A DNA stretch of 64,000 bases from Abelmoschus esculentus (GCA_035048815.1 JAUCBN010000042.1:7750001-7814000); one strand, 5' to 3'. Counted from the stretch's first letter, positions 22,862 through 34,990 are shown. A program made the numbers and translations. The notes: generated by a model not told the origin, from the sequence alone.

Positions 22862-23817
22862 TGATAACTCTGCAAAAAGGATATATTTTAGGCCTTTTTA
22901 CTTAAGTTATTGAGCGTCCTTAGGCTCATATAGGTTTATTTAGTTGTGCATTTAGGTTCAAAACATTGTATTTAGTCTTGTAGATATGCCTTGGCATTTT
23001 TATATGGTAATACGTGCTATTTAATGGGAAAGGAAGTTCTTTTTAGTGGTGTTGTGCAGGTAAAGCAAAACGAAAGTTGAGGCAATTTGTCATGGCATTC
23101 TTAGAAGGATAGCAGAAGGAAAATGCCATGGCAAAGCTAGAGAACTCCCGGGCTGAGCTAAACGACAAAGAGATGTTTTGATAAGAGTGCTAGTTGGTAC
23201 TACAACAGTCGTTCGGAACCACTACAGCTGGCTACAGCCACCTCAGTAGGGGACCACAGTGAATATGGCCTGTATGCGAGCCACATCAGTAGGGGACCAC
23301 TATCACCTCTGCCAGTCCTGCAGAAATGGCAGGACAAAATGAGGGCATAAATGGATTTTTGTACATCTTTTAGTGTTTTTCACCCTCTTTAAAAGACATG
23401 GTGACCTACACAAAAAGGAGGCTTTTCGGAGGAACAAACACAGAAAAAGAGGCACCTTTTGAGGCGGTTTTTGCGACGGTGGAAAGCTCTCACCTTTCTC
23501 CTGCAAACTTCGGCCAAGGGGACCTCCATTGATAAAACTCGAAGGGAGTGGTGTGCTAGGCACCCGAGGGGCTAGCACACCAAGGCGTCTCATGGTCGTT
23601 GAAGAGCCGGCGGCGGTGCACACTGAGGGTGTCTTCTAGTCCTCCTTTCTTGCTTTATTTTCTTTTATCTTTTCATGAGGATGATTGTTAGATGTTTAAG
23701 ATTTATGTGGATGATTATCTTAACATTTTAACCCCACCATGAAGCTTTATTTCGGTGGTTGTTTTTATGAATGACTATCTTTTATCTTTATTTAATATAT
23801 TGCCTACTGTATGCAAC
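22862..23817 (+). mobile_element. LTR of a second Athila-like subfamily, 3'-truncated
   Basis: It opens with TGATAACTCTGCAAAAAGG, a typical Athila LTR start. GAGCGTCCTTAGGCTCATA and a long GC-richer middle follow. It is cut at 23818 by the 5' LTR of Tat element T1. The middle section contains a near repeat, CTCAGTAGGGGACCAC and ATCAGTAGGGGACCAC, at about 23239 and 23286. The minus-strand frame at 23303-23623 is not a gene. Confidence 0.5.
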
Positions 23818-25270
23818 AAAATTAAACCAAATCTTAAAAAAATATAAAAATAATAATAATAAATATTTAAAATCTAAAAATATTAAAAAATATAAAAAAT
23901 TCAAATAAATCTATAATAATAATAATAATAATAAATATTTAAAATCTAAAAAAATAAAAAAATATAAAGAATTCAAAAAAAATTCAAATAAATCTAGAAT
24001 AATCTTAATAAATATTTTAAAAAATAAAAAATATCAAAAATTTTAAAAATATTCAAATAAATCTAGAATGGATCATCTTAAAATTTTTTGAAAAAAATTA
24101 AATTTTATTAAATTAAAAAATTCGAAAATTAAGAAAATTAATTAAAAAAATCTAGAACAATCTTTAAATAATTTTAAAAATTAAAAATTTAAAAAATATT
24201 CTTCTTCTCGAAGTTTAATCCTAACCAACTCCTATTTTTAGAATTTAACCCTTCCTAAAACCCTAGTTTCTAAGCTATAAATACCCCAAACCCTTTAGGA
24301 AAATCATACAGCAAAATACAAGCAAAGCAAAGCAAATATATAAGCAAAAGTACAAGTGAAAAAGCTCTCAAGTTTGAAGCAGTGGAGGGTTTCGAAAAGT
24401 GATCGGATTTGATATCTCCCAAGAGTAATCTGATCCAACGACGGATTTACGATTTTGAGAGAGGTATGCTCTTTACTTAGATTTTATTTTGTTCGAATTA
24501 ATTCAAATATATTTTCTAAATTAATTTGAATTGATAATAAATAATTTTATGTTAAAAACCGGATACGAAAGAAAAGTGAATTTTGTGTGTATCGGAGAAT
24601 GGAAATCCAATTTCGAATTGAAATTGAAATTGGTATTGTTGTTGCGGTAAGTTGACAGGGAATTAAGGGAAATTTACGTATTAGGCCCTTCTAGATTTAG
24701 ATTCTTAAATTTATATCCTTAAGTTTTGATTTTATTTAGTATTAATCTTTATTATATTTTATCTTAATTAGTTTCTTATTTATGAATTTATTTAATAATT
24801 GAATCAATATATTTATTTAGATTTGATCTAATGATTAGTTCATTTTATTAAATTAATTAATTTGTGAGTTAAATTTTAATTAGATATTTATCGGAACAAT
24901 AAAGTAAAAAAATAGATTCTTTTTTTATGTAGTTTAATTTCTTTGATTTATTTTTATGTTTTAATTATGTTTGGTATGTCTTATATTATGTTCTTAATTT
25001 TTTTATATATAGATAATTTATATATATTAGTGCTATTAACCCACCTTTCAACCTTGGTAGACCATATAACCCCTTTTAGGTACCAATTTTGGGCATTGTG
25101 GGGTGCTATAACCTTCCCCACACGTAACCGACTCCCGAACCCGGTGATAAACACAGGCCAGTTCTATAGGTTTTCAACCGTACCTATTTAAAACGATTGA
25201 TGGCGACTCCAAATATGATAAGATTTTGAAGGCCCAACCAATTTCGGCCCAGACCAAAATGGTGTCGACA
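23818..25270 (+). mobile_element. 5' LTR of Tat/Ogre-lineage element T1
   Basis: The LTR runs from TGTATGCAACAAAA to GTGTCGACA, 1453 bp, with TG...CA ends, directly before a good tRNA-Arg primer site. Its start is shared with the opposite-strand LTR at 33554-34199. Its middle (24100-24487) is shared with 38716-39092. It contains AAT-triplet runs and an internal copy of TGGCGACTCC at 25201-25210. Confidence 0.8.
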
Positions 25271-25273
25271 GCT

Positions 25274-25289
25274 TGGCGACTCCGCTGGG
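25274..25289 (+). other. Primer-binding site, tRNA-Arg type (element T1)
   Basis: TGGCGACTCCGCTGGG is the exact complement of the 3' end of plant tRNA-Arg. It lies three bases after the LTR end. This primer is characteristic of Tat/Ogre-lineage gypsy elements. Confidence 0.85.
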
Positions 25290-25945
25290 AACTTCTCAAG
25301 AGTATCAAGCCACAAAAAGGGGTACATTTTGTGTTGTATCATTCCATGAGCTTTTTACCCAAGCTCAGTCCTAATTAAGTGGGGGTAAAACGCTGCTCCT
25401 TCGTGGGGTTAACCTCCGTGCAGGATAGTAATCACCTCCGGGTTGCATGTGATCTATGACTTCGTAAGGTTAACCTTCGCATAGTCATAGGGAAGTGCAT
25501 CCCCTCGAGTTGAACTTGGTTCTATGATCCTAAAATAGGAGAGGACCAAGGACCTTACTAACCTTAGTAGGTGACAGTAAGGACAATTTGGGTACCCTAT
25601 CTAGAACCATAAACTCATGTAATGAACCGTAGGGACCTACCCTATTTAGAGCCATGATAAACTTAAACCTTAGTACGTTACCCGTTAATAATATGTGTTG
25701 TATTTTATTTATTTATTTACTTTTCTTTGTTTTATTTTATCTAATCAAGCATGTGTTATATTTTCCATGTTATATTTCGTTTATCAACCGTTTTTTCTTT
25801 TTTATTTATGTTTGTATGCATGTGCATCATCATAATAGAAAGGTGTTGGTTATTAATTTGATTTGATAAAAAATCTTCACTATAGCCAAAAGAATTCAAT
25901 GTGTGTCAGAAAAAAACTGTGATGTTCAAAAATAGTCAAAGAACG
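25290..25945 (+). mobile_element. Untranslated leader of Tat element T1
   Basis: The leader begins after the primer site and resembles that of T0. It holds repeated blocks of the form CTTCGTGGGGTTAACCTCC and CTTCGTAAGGTTAACCTTC near 25400 and 25464. No supported gene lies in it. Confidence 0.65.
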
Positions 25946-26894
25946 TCCAAAGGAAAAGAGGTGATAGTGTTTTAGCAGGACTGGACGATCAAATTGCTGA
26001 TTATGTTCATCTCCAGCTCAAAGAGAACAATACTAAAGATTTAAAAGATATCTGGAATGGTTGGAGTAATGATAAAAGACAGATGGTTTATGATGCTTAT
26101 GGAGACATAGCCTATTTGTTACGAGTGCATGTAGACAAAGGTTTGATACGGGCCGTGGCACAGTTCTGGAATCCTTTATATAATTGTTTCACGTCTAATG
26201 GAGAAGATATGACACCAACAGTAGAAGAGTATGCTGCATTGCTTCATCCAAAGAATATGGATGAATTTAAGATTTTTGTGAAAGGGGTTGAACCTATGAC
26301 GTATAAAGAAAAACTTGTGGCTTTGAATAAGACAAGCATGTCGTGGGTGGAGGCTCAATTCAAAGGCAAAGGAAAAAGCACCGTTATTGCTTGGGATAAA
26401 CTTCGAGGGTTAATTCATTCACATCCTGACCCGAAGAAACATGTTGATATTTTTGCACTAGGGATTTACAGTTTGATTATTTTTCCAAAAGTAGTTGGAT
26501 ATATTGAAGCATCAGTGATAGACTTGTTTGGGAAACTTGAGAAATATATTAACCTAGCCCAACTATCTTGGCGGAAACATTTCGATCTTTTAATGTCCTA
26601 AAAAAACATAAAGGCGTATATTTTATTGGGTGTACACAACTTCTCACCGTATGGATTCATAGTCACTTAAGAGCAAAAGGAAAATCAACCATTCATATTC
26701 ATACCCCAAAGTATTTACCATTACGAGAGTTCTTAGCAGAAGGGCCGAGAAAAGAGAGGTTGGTAGAACAATGGGAATCAATTTTACAAGATTTGAGGGT
26801 GGAGGACATTACCTGGCGGGCTTATTGGTTGGATCATACTAAAATTTTGTATAAGTATGGTGTATTTGATTGGGTTCCTCTTCTCGGGATTTAG
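25946..26894 (+). pseudogene. Tat element T1 first ORF, DUF7745-like protein
   Basis: An open frame runs from 25946, without a clear ATG, through YGDIAYLLRVHVDKGLIRA and AQFWNPLYNCFT to MTPTVEEYAALL. This is the signature of DUF7745 proteins found at the start of Tat-lineage elements in several dicots. A frameshift between 26568 and 26601 moves the frame. The second part holds AEGPRKERLVEQWE and ends at 26894. The function of the domain is not known to me; in these elements it occupies the position before gag. The gene is broken. Confidence 0.65.
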
Positions 26895-27149
26895 GATGCG
26901 ACCGAATACGCTCCTTTGTTAGTCTCGAGACAATATGGATCATCGTAGTTTGTCCCAGTTACAAGGAGGATAAGATTATGTAAATTCACTTTTATTGAAA
27001 AGTCTAAGAAGCAAATTCTTGAGATTGCTAGGGCTTGGGCCTATCCTTACAAGGCCAAGCTTGCAGCCCCAAAACTTTCTCTATATTATCAATTTTGGAG
27101 ATTTAAGAGGAAAAATTGTAATATCCCGCCCTCAAGTAAGGGAAAAGTC

Positions 27150-28028
27150 TTGACATTAGAGGAACAATTCAGAGAAATGCCAAGCAAAGATGAGACTGTA
27201 AGAAAAGAATGTGAGGAAGTGAAAAAGGTGTTGCATAGAAGGATCACTGAGTTAGAGTCTGAAAATGAAAAACTTGAATATGATGTGACATATTTTAAGA
27301 ATCAGTCGAACAAATTTGAGAAACAGCTAGATATTATGAATGCGGATTTTAAGGATTTGCAAAGGGAATATCAAAGGCTTCAAGAGAAATTAAAGAATGT
27401 CAACCTGAGAAGAACTCCACAAGAATGGGAAAAGGAGATCCGTGATCGTGAGAATGGCACAAAACATTGCATAAAGCTATTGAAAACTAAGGAAAATCAA
27501 TTTGAGGAGCTTGCAGCTGATCTACAAGTGACCCAGGAGGCAAACACGACAATTTTTAATGATATCATGGTTAATCGTGCCCAGAACCAAGAATTGCAGG
27601 AAGATTTGGTATCTCTACAGGGAATTATTCAAATCTACCAACAACAAGACTTAATGGTTGAACTTGAGAAAGCTCAGCTTAAAAACCAGTCTTTGAAGGA
27701 GATGATAGAAGCACTAGAAAATTCATTGCAACAACATAAAAATTTAATAGATGTCCTTCAAAGAGATTTCAAGCTCAAAGAGGATCAATGGGACCAGCGA
27801 CATCAATTTGCACGAGGAGACATTAAAGTCAGAAATGACTTGATAAATGAAGCCCTTATTCAAATCCGGAAAATAGTAGAGCATATCACCAATATAGGGA
27901 AAGAAGTTGAAGGTTTGCGATTGTGGATCAACCCCTCCACACACTTTTCTGATGAGTGGATCAAGTTCTTGGACAAAGTTAAGAGGCTTGCGAACGAAGC
28001 TAGACCATATCGCCGAGTGTGGCGTTAG
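27150..28028 (+). pseudogene. Tat element T1 coiled-coil protein region
   Basis: About 292 codons are open, dominated by heptad-like E/K/L/Q-rich sequence over roughly residues 1-230. The tail ends EARPYRRVWR, followed by a stop. It follows the DUF7745-like region in the same orientation and probably was its C-terminal part, now out of frame. A long coiled coil suggests self-assembly, perhaps with gag. That is inference. No stop occurs inside this stretch. Confidence 0.6.
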
Positions 28029-28271
28029 TTTTTTTTTTGTGTTTGTTAAAAACATTGATGATGGTTTTTTAGGAATATTGTTTCTCCCTTTAAGTTTTTT
28101 TTAGGATTCAAGTTTATGGATGATTTCTTTCAAGTTTATTCAATAATATTTTTTTATGGTTATGCGAATATTGTTTTATCTTATTAATTTTCTAACCAAC
28201 ACCTAGTTGCATTCATTTTTGCATTCAACATTTTATCATTTTGCATTTACCATGCATACATCTCATGAGCA

Positions 28272-30277
28272 TTGAAATTAAAAAAGAAACTAATTTATGG
28301 GAGTTCGATATCAGTGATACTGGAAACAAAAGACAATCATATCAATCATCCTCACAACATGCGATTCAAGGCTAGAAGGATGAAAGAAAGACTTCAGAAA
28401 TTAGAAAAGTCTCATGAACAAATTACTCAAGATATCAAAAGCTTAAGAGAGGACATAGCGAATAATCAAGAGAATCTTCTAAGCAAATTAGAGGATGAAC
28501 TGTCGCAACTATTATCTAAGTCAACAAGTGTTGAGAAAGGAAAAACTCATAAAACCCATGAAGAAGATTTTTCATCTTTACATTTTAGAACAAAAGAAAT
28601 ACATCCTCAATTCGTGTTCTCAGCTAGTTGGTTACAATCTAATATCCACAAGCAAGCAAATCCTTATGGTGCTTCTACTTCGAATATGTGGGCTGGATCA
28701 TTCAAACCAGAAGTTCCAAATTTTGATGACCCGGTTGAGTTAGAAAAATTGAAAAAATATCAATCCAAATCTTCTGAGACAAATGACAATAAGTTCAAAT
28801 TCTTAGAATAAAGAATCAAAGCTATGGAAGGTATTGATGCCTTCAGTGGAACTGATATTATGGAGCTAAGCTTAGTCCCTGATCTAATTTTGTCTCCAAA
28901 ATTTAAAGTACCAGAATTCGAGAAATTTGATGGCACAAGTTGCCCCAATGCCCACCATATCATGTTTTGCCGCAAAATGATAGGGTATGAAAATGATGAT
29001 AAGTTGTTAATCCATTGTTTTCAGGATAGTTTAGCTGGGTCTGCCATATGATGGTACAATCAACTGAATAGAGCCCAAATAAGCACATAGAGAGACTTAG
29101 CAAGAGCTTTCAAAGAACAATACAAACATGTTCTAGACATAGTTCCTGATCGTCTAACACTTCAAAATATGAAAAAAAGCATAATGAAACTTTTCGACAA
29201 TATGCCCAACGATGGAGAGACATGGCTGCACAAGTTCAACTGTCACTACTCGAAAAAGAAACAACTACTCTTTTCATCAATTCCTTAGAATCCATATACT
29301 ATGAGAAGCTTGTCGGTAGCACCACTAGAGACTTCGCTGATCTAGTGAAAGCAGGTGAAGTAATTGAGCGTGCCTTTAAAAGCGGGAAACTTAGCAGTCA
29401 CGAGGCTTCTAAAAAGCCATATGCCAAAAAGAAAAAGAATGAAGTTAATGTTGCGGAAAATGATGGACATCTATATCCCAAATATCAATCTCCGCCATAA
29501 TTCGTGTATCCAACAGGATATTCGAAACTCAATACAAACCCTTCAAGCCAAGAAAAACAATCACAAGGTGGACCCAGCCAGTCAAGGACTAACACAGAAA
29601 GACAGTCTTTCACCCCTATTCCAATTTCCTACATGAAGTTGCATACTAAACTATTGGAAGAGAGGTTGGTATCTCCCGTTTTTCTCACACTACTACAACC
29701 ACCTTACCCAAAATGGTAAGACCCTTCTGCACATTGTGAATTTCATGCTAGAATCCCTGGACATACAATAGAAAATTTTACAGCTCCCAAAAGAAGGGTC
29801 CAAAGTTTGATTAATCAAAATATTCTTCAATTCAACACGTCAGAGGGACCCAATGTTTCTAGCAATTCTTTACCAACACATGAAGAACTGAGAGTTAATG
29901 TTGTGATGAATAATGATGTGTTTAAAGTTAAAACAAGCTTATCTGAAGTACAATCACCACTAAAATGTGTATGGAAAAAAATGGTGGAAAGAGGAATGTT
30001 GAATCCTAACAATGGTGCTGTTATAAGCAATAGAAGGAGATTTTGTGAAATTCGTGGAGAAGTTGGCCATGAAATCCAATATTGTGATGAGTTTAGAAAT
30101 ATTATCCATGATCTGATGGATAACAAAGAAATCAAGTTCTTTGAGCGGACTCAAGAAGTTAATGAAGTTTTTACAATAGATGAACAGTTGTCCAAAAAGG
30201 ATAGTGAAGGTAATCAACCTTTTGTGATCAACTGGCCACAAATGTATGATGAAGGATTACAAAAGCCTCCACCATGA
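28272..30277 (+). pseudogene. Tat element T1 gag region
   Basis: The frame starting at 28272 shows a coiled-coil segment (ERLQKLEKSHEQITQDI). An in-frame stop follows at 28809, then the gag block VPEFEKFDGTSCPNAHHIMF. A second in-frame stop is at 29049, just before WYNQL. More gag sequence follows at 29222-29500 (TTLFINSLESIYYEKLVGS) and a cysteine/histidine-poor spacer at 29807-30277, ending near VINWPQMYDEG. The order and motifs fit Tat-lineage gag. Multiple stops and shifts make it inactive. Confidence 0.8.
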
Positions 30278-30349
30278 TTGGTAATCGAGGCTCCTACTCC
30301 TTTCTCATACAGGAGTAACCGATAAGTACCATGGATTTATAGTTGTAGC

Positions 30350-31479
30350 ATGGTCGTTATAGGAAAGCATGATTTTAAAACCATATCTGCAAAGATTAGT
30401 GGAGTTGGGAACTTTACTCGAACTAGAAGGTTTTATCCCCCCGACATCTCAAAACCAATGGAAACAATAGGCACTGAGTCAAAAGATATGTTTCCGTTAA
30501 GTGGAGAAAAATCAGAAATTAACGAACCTGTAAACGAGGAGGAAGCACGAGAATTCTTGAAATTTATCAAACACAGCGATTATAGTATGGTTGAGCAACT
30601 GCACAAACAACCAGCTCGTATTTCCATATTATTTATCTTTGTTATTAAGTTCGGAGACACATAAGAATGCTTTACTGAAAGTGTTAAACCAAACATTTTT
30701 TCCCAAATGATGTTTCAGTAGACAAGCTAGATAGATTGGTGAACAACTTACATGCTGATAATTTTATCTCTTTTAGTGAAGATGAAGTTCTTCCTAATGA
30801 CATGGGATCCGTCAAAGCATTGCATATAATTACCCACTGTAATGGGTATATATTACCCCATGTTTTAGTTGACAATGGATCTGCTTTGAATGTCATTCCC
30901 ATGACAACAATGAATAGACTTCCAGTGGATAAGACTCACATGAAGCCTTGTCATACAACCGTAAGGGCATTTGATAGAACCAGAAGGGATATCATAGGGA
31001 AAATTGATATCCCGCTTCTGATTGGTCCAGTTATGTATAACATAGAATTTATCGTTATGGACATTACACCGACTTATAATTGTTTATTGGGACGTCCCTG
31101 GATTCATGTTGTTGGGGAAGTACCATTAACACTTCATCAAAAGGTTAAGTTTGTGATTGATGGATGCCTTATAAGTGTTGGCGCTGAAGATGATATTATT
31201 GCATCTGCATCGACTGATGCTCCGTACATAGACATAGATGAAAATGCAATTGAATGTACATTTCGATCAATTGAATTTGTGAATGCTACTTTTGTTGCTG
31301 AAAGAAAAAAGATTCCAAAACCCCAACTCTCTAAAAATACTATGATGGGAATAAGGCTCACTGTTGGGAAGAGAGCTAAATCAGGAAAAGAACTTGGAAA
31401 GTTTTTACAAGGAATGCACACGGCAATACAACCATTCTTGAAATATGATCGGGGTGGTGTGGGATTCAAGTCTGAAGGC
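30350..31479 (+). pseudogene. Tat element T1 protease region with G-patch-like tail
   Basis: The stretch at 30350-30664 has an EAREFLKFIKHSDYSMVEQL block that precedes protease in this lineage. At 30736-31479 the active-site segment is HVLVDNGSALNVIP, followed by the YNCLLGRPWIH block. A C-terminal piece, FLQGMHTAIQPFLKYDRGGV, resembles the G-patch-like tail. The frame is cut at 31480 by an inserted Athila LTR and resumes at 32775. A stop near 30662 separates the first piece. Confidence 0.8.
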
Positions 31480-32774
31480 AATTATTTACTATCCTTCTCA
31501 TGACACTTTATGCATCTACTATACTCCAACTTGAGTTGAAATATGGACTCTTTGCATAATATTAGATATTCCGTTATTACTACTTACAAAGCTTACATTT
31601 ATAGAGAATATAGATATTATTACATATTCTGTACATGCAGGGATATCCAGGACTGAGGCAGCAGAGAAGCATCATTGAGGCCGAGGCAGAGACAAGGCTG
31701 CGGTAGCATCCAAAGTGGCAACATCAACATTGTAGGCGAATGAAAGACAAAAATATATAGAACTTCTGGAAGATGTAGCGCACTAATTGGACCAGACTAG
31801 CACACTGAAAGTCCAAGTCAAAGACCAAACGGGAAAATCTTTCTAGAAGATTGCAAACTTGGAAACATCAGATCTCATGTAGAAGAATTGCTCCCTACTC
31901 TAAGTTAGAGTCTATTTAGGAAAGATTTGCCCTAGGTTAAGACTATATATAGCCAAACCGACCACATTGTTAAAGAGAGCCGATTTTAGAGAAACCCTTC
32001 CCCTAAGATTTGTACTTATCGATATTATGGATAGGTGAAGGTTGTAGATATTAGTGAGAGGAGATTGTTTCTTGTTTCTTTATTCTAATGCAATAATAAT
32101 ATCGAAGTTTGCTTATCCTATTGCCATTCCTTGTTCTTGCATTCAAGCTCAAGAGAGAAGTTTGTAAGTAATCTATTTATCTAGCATCGAGAGAGTTAGA
32201 TTCACGAAAGGGATAAGTACGGTGTTGACAACACTAACTTGGCCTAGAGATAGGTTAAGTGTTTCAGAATCTAAAAGAAGTATTGGATTGATTGGTGATT
32301 ATCGTTGATTCAAGTCGAGAGGTATCATCAAAGACCAATCATCAACAGCGCTCTGACTTAGAGATAAGCGGAGTCAACTACGGATACTTTGCTGAACTTT
32401 GATGCATCTGCCCAAGAGCAAGAGATTATCGCGGCAGAGAACACTAACGCTGTCGAGGTTGTATCTGGAGTACTGTCGAAGCAGTGTTTTGTAATTGCAT
32501 TAGACAAGAAGAAGATCAATCGAATCCACTAATTAACGCAGCTAGATCCTACCCACTTTCTCTATATCGTTCTCAATCCTTTATTTTATGTTTTATTATT
32601 TAGTTAGTTAAACAAATCCACTTATCTGTGTTTTTACTTTATCTTTCAGGAGTAAGGGAACAAGGGAAGACATATTAAGTATATCAATCCCTATGGAGAC
32701 GATACACGGTATACTTATCACTTTATTACTTACGACGTGTACACTGCACAGTTGCGCTATTATTACACGCAGCA
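31480..32774 (+). mobile_element. Athila-lineage solo LTR, copy B
   Basis: From ATTTACTATCCTTCTCATG at its left to CGCAGCA at 32774, this matches LTR copy C (40356-41685) along its length, including GGAGACGATACACGGTATAC and CTTATCACTTTATTACTT near the end. The first 15-20 bases of the LTR look altered or missing. No Athila internal sequence follows. The Tat ORF continues instead, so the LTR is solo. A clear 5-bp target duplication is not seen. Confidence 0.8.
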
Positions 32775-33545
32775 AAGCCTAACCTACAAAGGAAGACAAA
32801 ACACGTGTTGAGAAAGAGAGCACAAAAAAGAGCTGGACTGACCGACATAGGTAACGAGAGGAAAATGATGGCACTTCCTCATATTACTGAAACCTTTGTG
32901 TCTAGGGGGAACATTCATTTTAGGAAGGAAAGAGAGATTATAATATCACCACCAGTGAAATTTGAAGAGTTGAGCATAAATGCAACTGAGGAAGAAAATG
33001 AAATTAAAAAGAATCGATCAGAGATCAGCCCATGTCCTCTAGGCTGTGTCTTGAATAATTGGACCGCTATTGAACTCCCAATTGTTTTTAAATCTTTATC
33101 AGAGTAATGCCCAAAACATAACTCATTACTTGAGCCCTAAAGTCGTGAGAATTTATTGTAAGGGGCCCCATTTATGCATTAAGTTTATCAATTCAATAAA
33201 TGAACACATTTCTCTTTTCCATTTGGTCTTATTTCTTTTTCTCTTCCATCATTTCTTTTATCAAGCCTTGTGTATATATATATATATATATATATCTTGT
33301 TGTTATTTGCAGGCCTTTAAATATCAATTACATGAATGACATTGTTTAGAGCTCAAAAGTTGATTTTGAGCAGACTGTATGATTAGGACAATATGAGTCT
33401 AATGAAAACTATGAAGAATGTGAATTATTTTCCGATCTGCTCAGACTAATAGAATATGAGAACAAGAAAATTCTCCCTCACCAAGAACCAATAGATACAG
33501 TGAATCAGGGAAATGAAGATGATAAAAGAGAAGTACAAATCGATA
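32775..33545 (+). pseudogene. Tat element T1 protease-pol linker, truncated before reverse transcriptase
   Basis: The open frame continues the interrupted ORF (KPNLQRKTKHVLRKRAQ) into ALPHITETFVSRGNIHF and CPLGCVLNNWTA, at 32775-33107. After a gap with a TA microsatellite, 33340-33545 holds a piece ending KREVQID. In Tat elements this kind of piece lies just before reverse transcriptase. The element stops there: no reverse transcriptase follows, and opposite-strand LTR sequence begins at about 33554. Confidence 0.7.
33272..33296. repeat. (TA)n microsatellite
   Basis: TATATATATA... runs for about 24 bases within the Tat T1 linker region. Confidence 0.9.
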
Positions 33546-33553
33546 CTTTAAAA

Positions 33554-34199
33554 TGTTATTTCCTTGTTTTAAAATAAAGGGCTTAGTATATAACTTAAAC
33601 AGAAATAAAGAAACGCCTCTTTGATTCATTTGTTTCAAAACCAAAAAACCAAAACCCCAGATTCTCTCAAATCCTCTGAAGAACAGGGATAAACAACGGT
33701 GGTATTCATCCCCAAACCCAGAAGATCGCCGCAAAACCCAGAATCCAGACACCGTAGGTGGTGGGTGGTGGTCCAAAATCATATTTTTCATTCCTTTTTG
33801 AACTCCAAACTCAAAAAAGGACCCTCTTTCTCCTTTACAAACCGAAAACAAGAACCAAAAACAGAAGAAACATCTTTTTCTTCTAAAAACAAAACTGAAA
33901 CTCTTTGTTTATGCAACCGAGAAGAGAAAAAGAAGGAAAAACAACTTCCTTTTCATCATCAGTTCACCAACGGCGATGGCCAAGGCTTGTTACCGAATTG
34001 GAAACGATGGAAGGCTTGACTGGCGAAGGTAAAAATCTAACTCTATTTCGATTAAATGAAAAAAAAAGAAAACTATCTACCTCCAAGATTTATTTGAATT
34101 TTTTTTGAATTCTTTATATTTTTTTATTTTTTTAGATTTTAAATATTTATTATTATTTTTTTAGATTTTTAAAGATATGATTTAATTTTGTTGCATACA
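33554..34199 (-). mobile_element. 3' LTR of Tat element T2 (opposite strand)
   Basis: On the minus strand it opens TGTATGCAACAAAATTAAA (34199), as the T1 LTR does, directly after a polypurine tract. The first 110 bases match T1; the rest diverges. It may end ...GGAAATAACA at 33554. At 646 bp it is much shorter than the T1 LTR, so it is either another subfamily or recombinant. The frames inside (33441-34108) are not genes. Confidence 0.55.
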
Positions 34200-34200
34200 G

Positions 34201-34217
34201 CTGCCCCTCTTTGCTCA
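34201..34217 (-). other. Polypurine tract of Tat element T2
   Basis: On the minus strand, GAGCAAAGAGGGGCAG lies one or two bases before the LTR start TGTATGC. This is the expected position of the plus-strand priming site. Confidence 0.7.
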
Positions 34218-34303
34218 TTACTCAAATAGAGAAAGTGAGCAAAGACTAGAAACAACAAATTTCTAATGGAAAACAACCTATTAGTGATGACACTTTATTT
34301 TAG

Positions 34304-34990
34304 AGGTAGGTGATGACATTCCCTTTTGGAAACTCAATGATGACACTCCATCTCGGAGTTAGTTTTATCGCATTCCTTCTTGGAAGCTCAATGATGACAC
34401 TCCATCTCGGAGGTAGTTGAGGGCATTCCCTTATGGAAGCTCAATCATGACACTCTATCTCGGAGGTAGTTGATAGCATTTCCTTTTGGAAGCTCAATGA
34501 TGATACTCCATCTCAGAGGTAGTTGAAGGCATTCCCTTTTGGAAGCTCAATGATGACACTCCATCTCGAAGGTAGTTGATGGCATTCCCTTTTGGAAGCT
34601 CAATGATGACACTCCATCTCGGAGGTAGTTGAGGGCATTCCCTTTTGGAAGCTCAATGATGACACTCCATCTCGAAGGTAGTTGATGGCATTCCCTTTTG
34701 GAAGCTCAATAATGACACTCCATCTCAGAGGTAGTTGAGGGCATTCCCTTTTGGAAGCTCAATGATGACACTCCATCTCGGAGGTAGTTGAGGGTATTCC
34801 CTTTTGGAATCTCAATGATGACACTCCATCTCGAAGGTGATTGATGGCATTCCTTCATGGAAGTTTAGTGATGACACTCCATCTCGGAGGTAATTGATGG
34901 TATTCCTTCTTGGAAGCTTAATGATGACACTCCATCTCAGAGGTGATTGATGATGTTTATTTTTGAAAATCAATAATGATACTTCATCCT
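34304..34990 (-). repeat. 53-bp minisatellite in the 3' non-coding region of Tat T2
   Basis: About 13 head-to-tail copies of a 53-bp unit are visible. Landmarks, on the plus strand, are GGTAGTTGATGGCATTCCC, then TTGGAAGCTCAATGATG, then ACACTCCATCTCGGA. Example unit starts are 34571 and 34624. The copies differ at a few sites; those at both edges are more diverged. It sits between integrase and the polypurine tract, where Tat/Ogre elements often carry tandem repeats. Confidence 0.9.

Noticed and set aside
23303..23623. 106-codon minus-strand frame in a GC-richer stretch
   Set aside because: It lies inside an Athila-like LTR and has no recognisable domain.
33441..34108. Overlapping frames of 67-136 codons on both strands
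   Set aside because: They fall within the T2 LTR, are low in complexity and match nothing known to me.
34304..34990. Regular 53-bp repeats could suggest a CRISPR array
   Set aside because: Units are head-to-tail with no unique spacers, in plant DNA, inside a Tat retroelement. It is a minisatellite.
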